From positions 1-64,000 of the forward strand of contig NZ_JABACJ020000015.1 of NCBI RefSeq assembly GCF_012524165.2: a stretch of 64,000 nucleotides of DNA. Reading direction: 5' to 3'. The translations under genes were made by a program, and so were the position numbers. Every line of letters begins with the position of its first letter. Position 1 is the first letter of the stretch. Shown here piece after piece: positions 18,333-27,446 of this stretch. Source of the DNA: Faecalicatena faecalis (lineage in GTDB: Bacteria; Bacillota; Clostridia; Lachnospirales; Lachnospiraceae). The notes below the pieces were generated by a model, which had not been told where the DNA came from, made no database searches, and saw only the letters and a program-made list of their open reading frames with translations.

Positions 18333-19742
18333 ATGGGTGGTTTTTTTGGTGTGGCTTCAAAAACGAATTGTACATTGGAGCTGTTCTATGGGGTGGACTA
18401 CCATTCTCATCTGGGGACGAGAAGAGGTGGAATGGCAACATATGGAGAAGACGGATTTCAAAGAGCAATTCACAATATTGAGAACTCCCCGTTCCGTACC
18501 AAGTTTGATAAAGATGTGGAAGAATTAAAAGGAAATCTTGGAATCGGGTGTATTTCTGATTATGAACCACAGCCGCTGTTGATCCAGTCACATCTGGGAA
18601 GTTTTGCAATTACGACAGTCGGAAAGATCAATAACATGGACGAGCTGTTAGAGAAGGTCTATGAAAACGGACATACACATTTCCAGGAGATGAGCGGCGG
18701 ACAGATCAATGCGACAGAGCTGATTGCATCCCTCATCTGTAAAGCGGATACAATCGTGGATGGAATTCGTTATGTACAGAAGCTTGTAGATGGTTCTATG
18801 ACCATACTTCTGATGACGCCGCAGGGGCTGTATGCTGCCAGAGACCGGTTTGGACGAACCCCTTTAGTAATCGGAAAGAAAGAAGATGCTTTCTGTGTTT
18901 CCTTCGAGAACTTTGCATATATCAATCTGGGCTACAGTGATTATAAAGAGCTTGGCCCGGCAGAAATTGTGTTCATTACACCAGATAGTGTAGAGACTGT
19001 CAGCCCTGCGGGAGAAGAGATGAAGATCTGTTCCTTCTTATGGGTTTATTATGGATATCCGACTTCCTCATACGAGGGCGTGAATGTAGAAGAGATGCGC
19101 TACAAATGTGGAAGTATGCTGGCAAAAAGAGATGGTGACAGCGTATCACCAGATGTGGTAGCCGGAGTACCGGATTCAGGAATCGCACATGCCATCGGCT
19201 ACGCCAACGAGTCAGGAATTCCTTATGCAAGACCATTTATTAAATATACACCGACCTGGCCGCGTTCCTTCATGCCGACGAACCAGAGTCAGAGGAATCT
19301 GATCGCGAAGATGAAGCTGATTCCTGTACAGGCATTAATCGAGGATAAGAAGCTGCTTCTGATCGATGACTCTATCGTAAGAGGAACACAGTTAAGAGAG
19401 ACAACGGAATTCCTCTATCAGAGCGGGGCAAAAGAGGTACATGTCCGTCCGGCATGCCCGCCGTTGCTCTTTGGCTGTAAATATCTGAATTTCTCACGTT
19501 CTAAGTCCGAACTGGATCTGATTACGAGAAGGATCATTGCAGAACGAGAGGAAGAAGTTACACCAGAGATTTTAGCAGAATATGCAGATCCATGTTCCAA
19601 ACGTTATGAGGAAATGGTAGAAGAGGTGCGCAGACGCCAGAATTTCACAACGCTGCGTTATCACAGACTGGATGATATGATTGAGTCTATTGGACTCCCG
19701 GCATGTAAGCTCTGTACCTATTGCTTTGACGGAAAAGAATAA
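18333..19742 (+). CDS. Amidophosphoribosyltransferase-like protein without the catalytic cysteine
   Basis: A 469-residue PurF relative. The N-terminal half is a class II glutaminase fold (YGVDYHSHLGTRRGGMATYG, AARDRFGRTPLVIG) and the C-terminal half a phosphoribosyltransferase with the PRPP loop LLIDDSIVRGTQ near residue 345 and the segment RPACPPLLFGCKYLNFSR. True PurF begins, after processing, with a nucleophilic Cys; this protein begins MGGFFGVASK, so glutamine hydrolysis should be impossible. AAGGAGA precedes the ATG. It may use ammonia or have a regulatory or moonlighting role. A normal purF elsewhere would support that. It is not next to purine genes. Confidence 0.85.
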   Translation: MGGFFGVASKTNCTLELFYGVDYHSHLGTRRGGMATYGEDGFQRAIHNIENSPFRTKFDKDVEELKGNLGIGCISDYEPQPLLIQSHLGSFAITTVGKINNMDELLEKVYENGHTHFQEMSGGQINATELIASLICKADTIVDGIRYVQKLVDGSMTILLMTPQGLYAARDRFGRTPLVIGKKEDAFCVSFENFAYINLGYSDYKELGPAEIVFITPDSVETVSPAGEEMKICSFLWVYYGYPTSSYEGVNVEEMRYKCGSMLAKRDGDSVSPDVVAGVPDSGIAHAIGYANESGIPYARPFIKYTPTWPRSFMPTNQSQRNLIAKMKLIPVQALIEDKKLLLIDDSIVRGTQLRETTEFLYQSGAKEVHVRPACPPLLFGCKYLNFSRSKSELDLITRRIIAEREEEVTPEILAEYADPCSKRYEEMVEEVRRRQNFTTLRYHRLDDMIESIGLPACKLCTYCFDGKE

Positions 19743-19757
19743 AATAAAAAATTAATT

Positions 19758-19817
19758 ACAAAAACCCCCGGCAGATTCAAATCTGGTATGTTACCAGAAT
19801 AAATCTGCCGGGGGTTC
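19758..19817 (-). terminator. Terminator of the small minus-strand gene
   Basis: AACCCCCGGCAGATT (19763-19777) pairs perfectly with AATCTGCCGGGGGTT (19802-19816), with an inner CTGGTA/TACCAG extension. The A-rich left flank becomes the T tail on the minus strand. It may also stop the plus-strand gene less efficiently. Confidence 0.88.
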
Positions 19818-19831
19818 GTGCTATAATCGGA

Positions 19832-20134
19832 TTAAAGTTCGATATGTCCGCTGACACCTTCATAGGTGTAATAAGCCTTTTTATCTTCTGGTTTGAGATA
19901 AACGGATAACTTTCCGTCAACAGTGATCTCGATGCCGTCAGCCTTACATTTTTCTTTGATCTTTTCGACAATCTCCTTTTCCAGATATTCCTGATCGTGA
20001 TATTGGATAAAGAAATCTACCTGTTCACAGTGTTCCTTAGGCTGTGCCTGTACTAGTGAAACGGCTGCTATGGTAGTATTGGCGGTGTTCTCATTTTGTC
20101 TTTTCAGTCTTTTCTTATCGATTCTTTTGCTCAT
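19832..20134 (-). CDS. Small conserved protein (DUF6465-like)
   Basis: A 100-residue protein with a very basic N-terminus (MSKRIDKKRLKRQN) and a folded C-terminal part (residues about 38-100: VDFFIQYHDQEYLEKEIVEK, KLSVYLKPEDKKAYY). I associate it with DUF6465-like Lachnospiraceae proteins, from memory only. No membrane segment or signal peptide is visible. The ribosome site AGGGAGT precedes the ATG. It stands alone between the PurF-like gene and the GGDEF-EAL gene, and its function is unknown. Confidence 0.75.
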   Translation of the reverse strand: MSKRIDKKRLKRQNENTANTTIAAVSLVQAQPKEHCEQVDFFIQYHDQEYLEKEIVEKIKEKCKADGIEITVDGKLSVYLKPEDKKAYYTYEGVSGHIEL

Positions 20135-20392
20135 TTTCCTTACTCCCTTTTTCTATGTATGATGGAATTATAGTACTTTTGGGCGAATAAGTCAAAGTGT
20201 GGATGCTTAAAGGAGACCATTTTCAGAAGCCGGGGCAGGAATAAATTTGAGTTTATCTATCAAATTACCTTGAAATATTGTATAATAGAAACAATATCGG
20301 CGTACAGTGCAGCAAAAGGCGAAGGAACCAAAAGGAGCTGGATGCTCCGCAGCGTCATGTGATAAATGCAGAAAGACAAGTTAGGTGGATTT

Positions 20393-22534
20393 ATGATCGA
20401 GAGAGAAAAGATTTATCCGATTATCGTGGATGAAAGTGAAAATGTGGTTTATATTTCTGATCCAGAGACTTATGAAGTGGTTTATCTGAATCAGGCGATG
20501 AGGGAGACGTTAGATATGGAACCGGGGGAGGAATATACGGGACGGCTCTGCTATGAGTTGTTTCAGGGACTCGATTCACCATGTCCATTCTGTACCAATG
20601 CATGTCTTTCTAAAGATCGTTTCTATACCTGGAAGCACTACAATGAGAAGTTAAAAACGTATTTCATTCTTCGGGATAAGCTGGTCGAGATTGATGGGCG
20701 CGATTACCGGCTTGAGATCTGTGTAGACATTACAGAGAGTGAGGTCCAGCATCAGAATTTGGAACAGCAGCTTTCCATTGAGGAGACTTTAGTGCAATGT
20801 ATCCATACTCTTTCAGAGAATGAGGATATGGATATGGCGATCAACAGTCTTTTGGAAATAATAGGTAGATTCTATCAGGCTGACAGATCCTTTATATTTG
20901 AGTATAATCAATGGAACAATACGGTATCTAATACTTATGAGTGGTATAGAGAGGGTGTGGAATCAGATCTGCCCAAGCTGCAGAATCTGCCGGCAGGACT
21001 GGTGGAGCAGTGGAAGAAGACGTTCGCAGATTCAGAAGTATATTACATTTTACCTAACAATGAGGAGATATCCGGGGAAATTCCAGATCTTCTGCACAAG
21101 TTCCATGTGCACAGCCATATGGCGGCGCCAATCTGGGAGGAGAAATCCGATGCTTATCAGGGGGAACGCAGACTTTCAGGCTTTATAGGTGTGAATAACC
21201 CTTCCAGGGGGATTGAACATATTAAGCTTCTTCAATCGGTCGCATTTTTTGTCAGTAATGATATTTATAAACGCCGTATGTTCAATAAAATGGAGGAGTT
21301 GAGCCATTTGGATGCTCTGACGGGGCTGGGGAACCGGAACTATTACCTGGAGAGAGTGGAAGAACTCAAACAGGCCCGGCTTGAGTCCTTGGGAGTTGTA
21401 TTTATTGATATTAACGGTTTAAAATATGCCAATGACCATTATGGACATCCTTACGGAGACGAGATGATTCAGAGCGTGGCACATGGGATACGCAGGGTGT
21501 TTCCAGAATATGCCTACCGAATCGGTGGAGACGAGTTTATCGCTCTTTTTGTCAACGGGACAAAGGAAGAGTTCGAGCAGAGGCTGGATACACTGAAAAG
21601 GTATGCAGAGAACGAATGTATCTGCGATTTCTCTATGGGTGTTAACTTTGGTGAGGGCAAGATCAATATTGATGAGCAGATCGGTTACAGCGATAGTATG
21701 ATGTATGTTGAAAAGCAGGTCTATTATGGCTCAGTAATAGATGGCAGGAGGCAGCAGCATAAGGCATTGGCCAGAAAGCTTGTGCGCGAGATAGAGGCAG
21801 GAAATTTTGAAATTTTCCTGCAGCCCAAGATTCATTTGGATACCGGTGAGATGGTGGGGGCGGAGGCCCTGATGCGCCGCCAGGGGGAAGAAGGGGAGAT
21901 GCTTCTTCCAGATCGATTCATCTCTTTATACGAGTCTGAGGGAGTAATCCAATATCTGGACTGCTATGCTTTTGAGGAGGTATGTAAGATGCTTGCTGTT
22001 TGGCTGGAGAAGGGCGGAACACCAGTGCCGATTTCTGTGAATTTTTCAAGAGTCAGCCTGATGGGAAGCGATGTTGTCAAACATCTTGCTGAGCTTCGTG
22101 ATCGGTACGGCGTACCGTCTGAACTTCTGGTGATCGAGGTCACGGAGAGCATCAGTCAGATGGAACCAAGGGCGTTAAGAAGTTTGATGGATGATTTTGA
22201 AAAATATGGCTTTGTAGTGTCTTTGGATGATTATGGATATCAGTATTCCAATCTTGCAATTCTGATCAATATGAATTTTGTAGAACTAAAGCTGGATAAA
22301 AGTCTGGTGGATGATCTGGCAGAGAATCCGAAGGCAAGAATTGTTGTTGAAAATTCCATTGATATGTGCAGACGGCTGAATCAGGTGATTTCCACAGCGG
22401 AAGGAATTGAGAATGAAGAACAATTATCTATTTTGAAAGAATTCCACTGTAATGTAGGGCAGGGATACTTCTTTTCAGAGCCACTGCCCAAGGAAGTGTT
22501 CCTCAAAAAGTTCGGCGGATGTCATAGCTTTTGA
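20393..22534 (+). CDS. GGDEF-EAL protein with PAS and GAF sensory domains
   Basis: A 713-residue cytoplasmic signalling protein. In order: a PAS-like domain (about 10-115, with CPFCTNACL), a GAF-like domain (about 135-290), a diguanylate cyclase domain with RIGGDEF (GG at residue 378) and an EAL phosphodiesterase domain with EAL (491) plus SLDDYGYQYS and AEGIEN. Both active sites look intact, so it could make or break c-di-GMP. No membrane segment is seen. A start at 20366 is possible, but AGGTGG (20383-20388) just before 20393 favours the later ATG, with only 4 nt spacing. No c-di-GMP riboswitch was found in the window. Confidence 0.88.
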   Translation: MIEREKIYPIIVDESENVVYISDPETYEVVYLNQAMRETLDMEPGEEYTGRLCYELFQGLDSPCPFCTNACLSKDRFYTWKHYNEKLKTYFILRDKLVEIDGRDYRLEICVDITESEVQHQNLEQQLSIEETLVQCIHTLSENEDMDMAINSLLEIIGRFYQADRSFIFEYNQWNNTVSNTYEWYREGVESDLPKLQNLPAGLVEQWKKTFADSEVYYILPNNEEISGEIPDLLHKFHVHSHMAAPIWEEKSDAYQGERRLSGFIGVNNPSRGIEHIKLLQSVAFFVSNDIYKRRMFNKMEELSHLDALTGLGNRNYYLERVEELKQARLESLGVVFIDINGLKYANDHYGHPYGDEMIQSVAHGIRRVFPEYAYRIGGDEFIALFVNGTKEEFEQRLDTLKRYAENECICDFSMGVNFGEGKINIDEQIGYSDSMMYVEKQVYYGSVIDGRRQQHKALARKLVREIEAGNFEIFLQPKIHLDTGEMVGAEALMRRQGEEGEMLLPDRFISLYESEGVIQYLDCYAFEEVCKMLAVWLEKGGTPVPISVNFSRVSLMGSDVVKHLAELRDRYGVPSELLVIEVTESISQMEPRALRSLMDDFEKYGFVVSLDDYGYQYSNLAILINMNFVELKLDKSLVDDLAENPKARIVVENSIDMCRRLNQVISTAEGIENEEQLSILKEFHCNVGQGYFFSEPLPKEVFLKKFGGCHSF

Positions 22535-22583
22535 CCTGATTCGAATGACGGATGACCAGCAGAATGAATTTGGCTGTTACAGC

Positions 22584-22820
22584 CTATGGATTCATCTGCT
22601 GGATCATCTTCATAAGTTCAATATCGTCTGCTTTCAACTTGATATTTGAAGTGTAATTCTTTCCCTCCGGGGAGGTTACCGTGATTTCAATGACCGTACC
22701 TTCTGTCAGTGCATCCTGTGAGACCGCTTTTACAAATAGAGGGAACTTTGGATGATTGTTGCGAAATTGGTCAATGCTGCTTTTGAACTTCTGGAGCATG
22801 GCAATCTGATTAAGATTCAT
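22584..22820 (-). CDS. Small conserved protein of unknown function
   Basis: A 78-residue protein (MNLNQIAMLQKFKSSIDQF near the start, a beta-rich middle VIEITVTSPEGKNYTSNIKL and the end DDIELMKMIQQMNP). I do not recognise a named family. No signal peptide or membrane segment. AAAGGAGTT lies upstream of the ATG. A 12-bp dyad, AGCAGAATGAAT with ATTCATCTGCT, overlaps its stop codon at about 22559-22603 and may act as a terminator, though no clear T run follows. Confidence 0.65.
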   Translation of the reverse strand: MNLNQIAMLQKFKSSIDQFRNNHPKFPLFVKAVSQDALTEGTVIEITVTSPEGKNYTSNIKLKADDIELMKMIQQMNP

Positions 22821-22960
22821 CTTTCGAACTCCTTTCTCTATAGGGTAGTTGTTTTATATAATATAGAACAAATTAACCAGCTTGACAAGTAGAAAAGGGG
22901 GCCTTATTTACTTTGAAAATTGCTGAATAGCAAAAAAATTAAAAAAATTTAATTTAGGTA

Positions 22961-22989
22961 TTGCATTTTGAAAAAAGTTATGATATGAT
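22961..22989 (+). promoter_or_regulatory. Promoter of the tRNA-Gly gene
   Basis: TTGCAT (22961-22966), 17-bp spacer, TATGAT (22984-22989), about 21 bp before the mature tRNA 5' end. Confidence 0.7.
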
Positions 22990-23010
22990 ATCACTCGTGT
23001 CAGAGATGAC

Positions 23011-23081
23011 GCGGGTGTAGTTCAATGGTAGAACACCAGCCTTCCAAGCTGGATACGTGGGTTCGATTCCCATCACCCGCT
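23011..23081 (+). tRNA. tRNA-Gly (anticodon TCC)
   Basis: The acceptor arms GCGGGTG (23011-23017) and CACCCGC (23074-23080) pair fully. The D arm has GTAG...AGAAC, the anticodon loop CTTCCAA carries TCC, and the T arm contains GGTTCGATTCC. The CCA end is not encoded (CTTCT follows). It decodes GGA/GGG. Confidence 0.97.
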
Positions 23082-23096
23082 TCTTTTTTTTGCCGG

Positions 23097-23128
23097 GGAA
23101 GCCTTGAATATAAGGCTTCCTTTTTTTT
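23097..23128 (+). terminator. Terminator of the tRNA gene
   Basis: GGAAGCCTT (23097-23105) pairs with AAGGCTTCC (23112-23120), followed by eight T's. Confidence 0.92.
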
Positions 23129-23247
23129 CCATTTTTTCCTCTTGCAAAAACAGTCGGATGAATACGGCTGTTTTTTTGCAGTATATGTGGTATACTTTGT
23201 TTATGTATTTTGAGAACAAAAATCATCATTATTAAGGAGGAACAGGT

Positions 23248-23850
23248 ATGAATAATACAGCAATGTTTAAACTGACATATGGCCTATTTGTTTTAACAGC
23301 AAAAGACGGCGATAAAGACAATGGATGTATCATTAACACGGCAATGCAGGTGACTGCTGAGCCGAACCGTATCATTATTGTTGTGAATAAGCAGAATTAT
23401 ACACATGATATGATCATGAAGACGAAGGAATTTAATGTTTCTATGATTGATACAGAGGCAGATTTCGAGCTTTTTAAGCACTTTGGATTCCAGAGCGGCC
23501 GGGATGTGGACAAGATGTCCGATGTTTCCTTCTCTCGCTCTAAGAATGGAGTTGCATATCTGAATGAGATGGTAAATGGATATATTTCAGGGAAGGTCAT
23601 ATCGACAACAGACCTCGGCAGTCATACGATGTTCCTGGCAGATGTTGTAGATGGAGATGTGCTCTCCGATTACGAGTCTGTGACCTATAGTTATTATCAT
23701 AAAAATATCAAGCCCGCACCTCAGCCAGTAAAGAAAAAAGGATGGATCTGTAAAATCTGCGGCTATGTATATGAGGGAGAAGAGCTTCCGCCAGATTTCA
23801 TCTGTCCGATCTGTAAACATCCGGCTTCAGATTTTGAACCAATTCAATAA
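23248..23850 (+). CDS. Flavin reductase-rubredoxin fusion (high molecular weight rubredoxin)
   Basis: A 200-residue redox protein. Residues 1-150 match the FMN-binding split barrel of flavin reductases (FVLTAKDGDKDNGCIINTAM, VVNKQNYTHDMIMKTKEFNV), and residues about 165-200 are a rubredoxin domain with WICKICGYVYEGEELPPDF and CPICKHPASDFEPI (two CXXC iron ligands). Such Hrb proteins pass electrons from NADH to flavodiiron proteins that remove oxygen or NO in anaerobes. No flavodiiron gene is adjacent. AAGGAGGAAC at 23236 gives a clear start. A hairpin at 23863-23901 follows. Confidence 0.92.
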   Translation: MNNTAMFKLTYGLFVLTAKDGDKDNGCIINTAMQVTAEPNRIIIVVNKQNYTHDMIMKTKEFNVSMIDTEADFELFKHFGFQSGRDVDKMSDVSFSRSKNGVAYLNEMVNGYISGKVISTTDLGSHTMFLADVVDGDVLSDYESVTYSYYHKNIKPAPQPVKKKGWICKICGYVYEGEELPPDFICPICKHPASDFEPIQ

Positions 23851-23862
23851 AAGGGAAATAAG

Positions 23863-23901
23863 TATATAGGAGGAGTGACGATTTGTCAGTCCTCCTATAT
23901 A
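23863..23901 (+). terminator. Hairpin after the flavin reductase-rubredoxin gene
   Basis: TATATAGGAGGA (23863-23874) and TCCTCCTATATA (23890-23901) form a perfect 12-bp stem, extended inward by GTGAC/GTCAG-like pairs. No strong T run follows, so termination may be partial. Confidence 0.65.
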
Positions 23902-24016
23902 TATTTACCTTCTATTGCAGGATGCCTCCGGACTGTATCTGATCCTTTCTCTCCCGGCACAGCTTCTCAAGCCATTCCCAGGAAATATATTCATAAAAAT
24001 TTCTTTAAAATGTATG

Positions 24017-24045
24017 TTGTGTCCTTGGTCCTTTTAAAGTATAAT
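24017..24045 (+). promoter_or_regulatory. Candidate promoter of the yesL-ycxB-xpt cluster
   Basis: TTGTGT (24017-24022), 17-bp spacer, TATAAT (24040-24045). The leader to the ATG at 24204 would be about 150 nt; it contains no riboswitch that I recognise. Confidence 0.55.
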
Positions 24046-24203
24046 TACGGTATGTCTCGAAAGAGGCATTTTTCGACAGTATCTGTCAGATGGCTGCTAT
24101 GAAGGCGGATGTTCCTCCTTGTGAGAAGGAATTTCACCACGGAGCAGCAGTCTGATGTGAATTGTGGAAGAAGAGGAAGAGATATCAAGAAAAGAGGAAT
24201 ACC

Positions 24204-24836
24204 ATGAACTGGACGGACAACGTAGTAATGCGTGCATTGAGCAGGCTTTGTGATTTTATGCTTCTGAATATTCTTTGGGTAGTATGCTCAATCCCGCTTT
24301 TTACAATTGGAGCTTCAACGACGGCATTGTATACAGTCATGCTGAAGATTGTAAGGAATGAAGAGGGCTATATTGTGAAAGGCTTCTTCGGTGCCTTCAA
24401 GGAGAATTTTAAGAAGAGCACGATCATGTGGCTGATTTTAGCTGCTGTAGGAATTGTACTTGGGATTGACTCCCGGGTAGCAGCAGGGATGACATCCACG
24501 ATGCGGATGATATTCCAGAGTGCTTTCATTATCTTTGGCATAGTGTGGGTATGTGTGGTCATTTATACATTCCCGCTGACAGCACGGTACGAGAACACCA
24601 TCAAGAATACATTCAAGAATGCGCTGCTCTTATCGATCGCAAAGCTGCCGTATACGCTTCTGATGCTTGTGATCACGGTCGGTCCTGTACTCCTTACGCT
24701 GGTGAATTCAATGACATTGATGATTGGTCTGGCGTTGTGGCTTGTAGCGGGAGTCGCATTGGTCGCATGGCTGAATTCATTTTTACTGCGTAAGGTTTTT
24801 GAGATATTCCATACAGATGAAGAACAGGGAAAATAA
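24204..24836 (+). CDS. YesL/DUF624 family membrane protein
   Basis: A 210-residue integral membrane protein with about five hydrophobic segments (SRLCDFMLLNILWVVCSIPL near residue 10-30, then 75-95, 107-127, 145-175 and 180-195). YesL (DUF624) proteins often sit near sugar transporters and YesMN systems in Firmicutes; their role is unknown. The ATG at 24204 follows AAAGAGGA; an upstream in-frame GTG at 24162 lacks a ribosome site. First gene of a cluster running through ycxB-like and xpt. Confidence 0.85.
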   Translation: MNWTDNVVMRALSRLCDFMLLNILWVVCSIPLFTIGASTTALYTVMLKIVRNEEGYIVKGFFGAFKENFKKSTIMWLILAAVGIVLGIDSRVAAGMTSTMRMIFQSAFIIFGIVWVCVVIYTFPLTARYENTIKNTFKNALLLSIAKLPYTLLMLVITVGPVLLTLVNSMTLMIGLALWLVAGVALVAWLNSFLLRKVFEIFHTDEEQGK

Positions 24837-24854
24837 AAGAGAGGTTATTGAACA

Positions 24855-25364
24855 ATGGGGAATCGAGACAAAAAGTTTAAGGTACAGATGACAAAAGAGG
24901 CACTCTTCGATTTTATGCTGCATCATTCCTATTCAGGGCTGACAGGCATTTTTTCTATCGTGTTCTCTGTCGCATTTATTGTTGTTGGAGCTGTCATGTA
25001 TTCCAATGGAAAGATCAGCATGAACTGGCTTGGAGCTCTGATTTTTATTGGAATCGCAATGGCTTTTTCAACACCTTTCCAGCTTCGGAATGATGCGGCA
25101 AGACAGATGAAGAATAATGCTCTTTACAGAGACCCGGTTTCTTATGGAGTTTCGGACAGAGGAATTGCTGTTAATCAGAACAAGAATAAGAAGTTTTTTA
25201 CATGGAAGCAGATTATCAAGGTCCGTGTTACCAAGAAGGCAGTTGGGTTTTATTATGAAAAGCAGTTCGCGCTGGTTATGCCAAGAGAGGTTTTTGATCA
25301 GCAGGGGCTAAAAGAGATCGTTGAGGCGAATATGCCGGCAGAAGCAATCAAAGGATTAAAGTAA
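24855..25364 (+). CDS. YcxB-like membrane protein
   Basis: A 169-residue protein with two hydrophobic segments (about residues 30-52 and 58-75, LTGIFSIVFSVAFIVVGAVM and WLGALIFIGIAMAF) and a cytoplasmic C-terminal PH-like YcxB domain (FFTWKQIIKVRVTKKAVGFY, ALVMPREVF). YcxB-like proteins are of unknown function. It begins 18 bp after the YesL-like gene and precedes xpt by 36 bp, so co-transcription is likely. Confidence 0.8.
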   Translation: MGNRDKKFKVQMTKEALFDFMLHHSYSGLTGIFSIVFSVAFIVVGAVMYSNGKISMNWLGALIFIGIAMAFSTPFQLRNDAARQMKNNALYRDPVSYGVSDRGIAVNQNKNKKFFTWKQIIKVRVTKKAVGFYYEKQFALVMPREVFDQQGLKEIVEANMPAEAIKGLK

Positions 25365-25400
25365 ATTGGGGATATGCTTAAGAAAAGGAGGAGTCCAGGG

Positions 25401-25991
25401 ATGAATGTTTTAGAAAAGAGAATTGTAAAAGATGGAATCGTAAAGGAAGGCAATGTACTCAAGGTAGACAGCTTCCTGAATCATCAGATGGATATTAAGT
25501 TGTTTGATGAGATGGGAAGAGAATTCAAGAAGCGTTTTGCGGGCAAGCCGATCAACAAGATTCTGACGATAGAGGCTTCTGGAATCGGTATAGCATGTGT
25601 TGTAGCACAACATTTTGATGTTCCGGTAGTGTTTGCGAAGAAGTCAAAGAGCATTAATCTGGAAGGCGAGATGTATGTTGCAGAGGTGGAGTCCTTCACT
25701 CATAAGTGCAAGAATAATGTCATTGTGGCACAGAAGTTTTTATCACCGGAAGATCATGTCCTGATTATTGACGACTTTCTGGCGAATGGATGTGCGCTGC
25801 AAGGACTGATTCAGATCGTACAGTCTGCAGGGGCAACGGTAGAAGGAATCGGGATTGCAGTAGAAAAAGGCTTCCAGTCAGGCGGACGTATCATCCGCAA
25901 CCTGGGAATCCAGTTAGAATCACTTGCGATTGTAGAGAGCATGGATGCCAAGACTGGAGAAATTATATTCAGAGAGCAGCAGAGTGAATAG
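25401..25991 (+). CDS. xpt: Xanthine phosphoribosyltransferase
   Basis: A 196-residue salvage enzyme making XMP from xanthine and PRPP. The start [20 protein letters not shown] and the motif [21 protein letters not shown] match B. subtilis Xpt, and the PRPP loop is [17 protein letters not shown] near residue 125. [10 protein letters not shown] is the second conserved block. AAGGAGGAG lies 8 nt before the ATG; an earlier in-frame start at 25374 is disfavoured. The usual upstream purine riboswitch is absent here because the gene is internal to a cluster. A HAD gene follows. Confidence 0.95.
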   Translation: MNVLEKRIVKDGIVKEGNVLKVDSFLNHQMDIKLFDEMGREFKKRFAGKPINKILTIEASGIGIACVVAQHFDVPVVFAKKSKSINLEGEMYVAEVESFTHKCKNNVIVAQKFLSPEDHVLIIDDFLANGCALQGLIQIVQSAGATVEGIGIAVEKGFQSGGRIIRNLGIQLESLAIVESMDAKTGEIIFREQQSE

Positions 25992-26016
25992 ATTATCATA
26001 TAGGAAGAGGGATATT

Positions 26017-26697
26017 TTGAGTAATCAGTTTCAACCGCCGATATATGGGCTTGTCTTTGATATGGACGGGCTCATTTTCAATTCAGAGAGAGTCGTTCAG
26101 AGATCCTGGGATTATGCTGGGAAGGAGCTGGGATATGAACGTTTTGGAGAACATATTTATCATACAATTGGATTTAATGTTAAGAGAAGAGAAGCTTATT
26201 TTCGGGAGAATGTATGCCCGGATTTTCCGATGGATGAGTTCAATCAACTGACCCGCAGACGGTATCATCAGATTGTTGAGGAAGAAGGTCTGGAGAAAAA
26301 GCCCGGAGTCGAAGAGCTTCTTAAATATGCGAAGAAAAATGGCTATAAAATTGCACTGGCCACCTCTTCACGTCGTCAACATGCAGGAGAGTTGATGAAG
26401 GAGCAGGGGCTTCTGGATTATTTTGATGGTGCAGTTTATGGGGATATGGTGACTGCCGGAAAGCCGAATCCCGAGATCTACCAGAAGGCGTGCAGTGAAA
26501 TCGGGGTCGCACCAAAGCATGCGCTGGCTCTGGAGGATGCTCCCTCAGGGATTCGTTCTGCCAGTGCAGCAGGAATGCGCTCAATCATAATACCGGATCT
26601 TGTGGAGCCGGATGAAGAGATTCTGGGAATGGTGTGGCACAGATTCGATACACTCTTTGATGTTCTTCGCTTATTAAAGGAAGGAGAGGTATGTTAG
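26017..26697 (+). CDS. HAD superfamily hydrolase (beta-phosphoglucomutase-like)
   Basis: A 226-residue phosphatase with the four HAD motifs: nucleophile FDMDGLIFNSE near residue 15, threonine/serine motif ALATSSRRQHA near residue 115, Lys motif TAGKPNPEIY and the acidic motif ALEDAPSGIRSASAAGM. The cap is inserted after motif I, as in beta-phosphoglucomutase-like enzymes. The start TTG at 26017 is preferred, with GGAAGAGG upstream; an ATG at 25945 would overlap the end of xpt. Its stop overlaps the start of the exonuclease gene. Substrate unknown; proximity to xpt suggests nucleotide or sugar-phosphate cleanup. Confidence 0.85.
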   Translation: MSNQFQPPIYGLVFDMDGLIFNSERVVQRSWDYAGKELGYERFGEHIYHTIGFNVKRREAYFRENVCPDFPMDEFNQLTRRRYHQIVEEEGLEKKPGVEELLKYAKKNGYKIALATSSRRQHAGELMKEQGLLDYFDGAVYGDMVTAGKPNPEIYQKACSEIGVAPKHALALEDAPSGIRSASAAGMRSIIIPDLVEPDEEILGMVWHRFDTLFDVLRLLKEGEVC

Positions 26698-27389
26698 GTT
26701 CATATATAGCATTCGATTTGGAGACCACCGGCCTTAAGCCGGGAGAACACGAGATCATAGAAATCGGGGCGCTGAAAGTAAGGAATGGTAAGGTAGTGGA
26801 GCGCTTCATGGAGTTTGCATGTCCGAAAGAACCAATCACTCCTGTGATTACAAATTTGACTGGGATCACGAATGAGATGGTGGCTTCTGCCAGATGCAGC
26901 CAGGATGTGGTGAGGGATTTCCTTGGATTTTGTGAGGATGATATACTGATTGGACATAATGTGATTTTTGATTACAGCTTTGTGAAGGTCAGTGCTCTGA
27001 ACTTAGGCGATCAGTTCGAGAAGTCCGGGATCGATACACTTAAGATTGCCAGGAAGGTACATAAGGAGATGGAGTCTAAGAGTCTGGGAAGCCTCTGTGA
27101 GTATTATCATATAGAGAACCAGGCGGCCCACAGAGCTTATCACGATGCACTGGCGACCGCTAAGCTGTACCAGACACTTGCACATTATTTTGAGGAAAAG
27201 GAACCGAAGCTTTTCCAGCCGCAGCCTTTGATCTATAAGCCGAAAAAAGAAGTGCCGGCTACATCCAAGCAGATCGGCTTTTTGAAGAAGCTCATCCAAA
27301 ATAAGGGAGCTTCCCTGGAATGGAATCCAGATACAATTACAAAAAGTGAGGCTTCCCGCCTGATTGAGGAACTTTGTTCAAAACCTTGA
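26691..27389 (+). CDS. DEDDh 3'-5' exonuclease (DnaQ-like)
   Basis: A 232-residue exonuclease related to the epsilon subunit of DNA polymerase III. The DEDDh residues are in AFDLETTGL (Asp, Glu), HNVIFDYSFV (Asp) and HRAYHDALAT (His, Asp). A C-terminal extension (about 170-232, TSKQIGFLKKLIQNKG, SEASRLIEEL) looks like a small helical DNA-binding-type module. The ATG overlaps the HAD stop codon, so the two are translationally coupled. A terminator follows at 27409-27445. It is a stand-alone nuclease rather than the replicative PolC proofreading domain. Confidence 0.88.
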   Translation: MLGSYIAFDLETTGLKPGEHEIIEIGALKVRNGKVVERFMEFACPKEPITPVITNLTGITNEMVASARCSQDVVRDFLGFCEDDILIGHNVIFDYSFVKVSALNLGDQFEKSGIDTLKIARKVHKEMESKSLGSLCEYYHIENQAAHRAYHDALATAKLYQTLAHYFEEKEPKLFQPQPLIYKPKKEVPATSKQIGFLKKLIQNKGASLEWNPDTITKSEASRLIEELCSKP

Positions 27390-27408
27390 TAGAAAGCAGA
27401 GAAAATGG

Positions 27409-27446
27409 AGATGGTGACTAAGTGAGTGTCATCATCTTTATTTTTT
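27409..27446 (+). terminator. Terminator of the xpt-exonuclease cluster
   Basis: AGATGGTGAC (27409-27418) pairs with GTCATCATCT (27428-27437) with one G-T wobble; a T-rich tail follows. Confidence 0.8.

Noticed and set aside
23875..24102. 75-codon plus-strand open frame
   Set aside because: It begins in a hairpin, crosses a promoter and shows no family features.
24046..25400. Purine riboswitch for xpt
   Set aside because: No purine-aptamer core before the cluster; xpt is internal to it.
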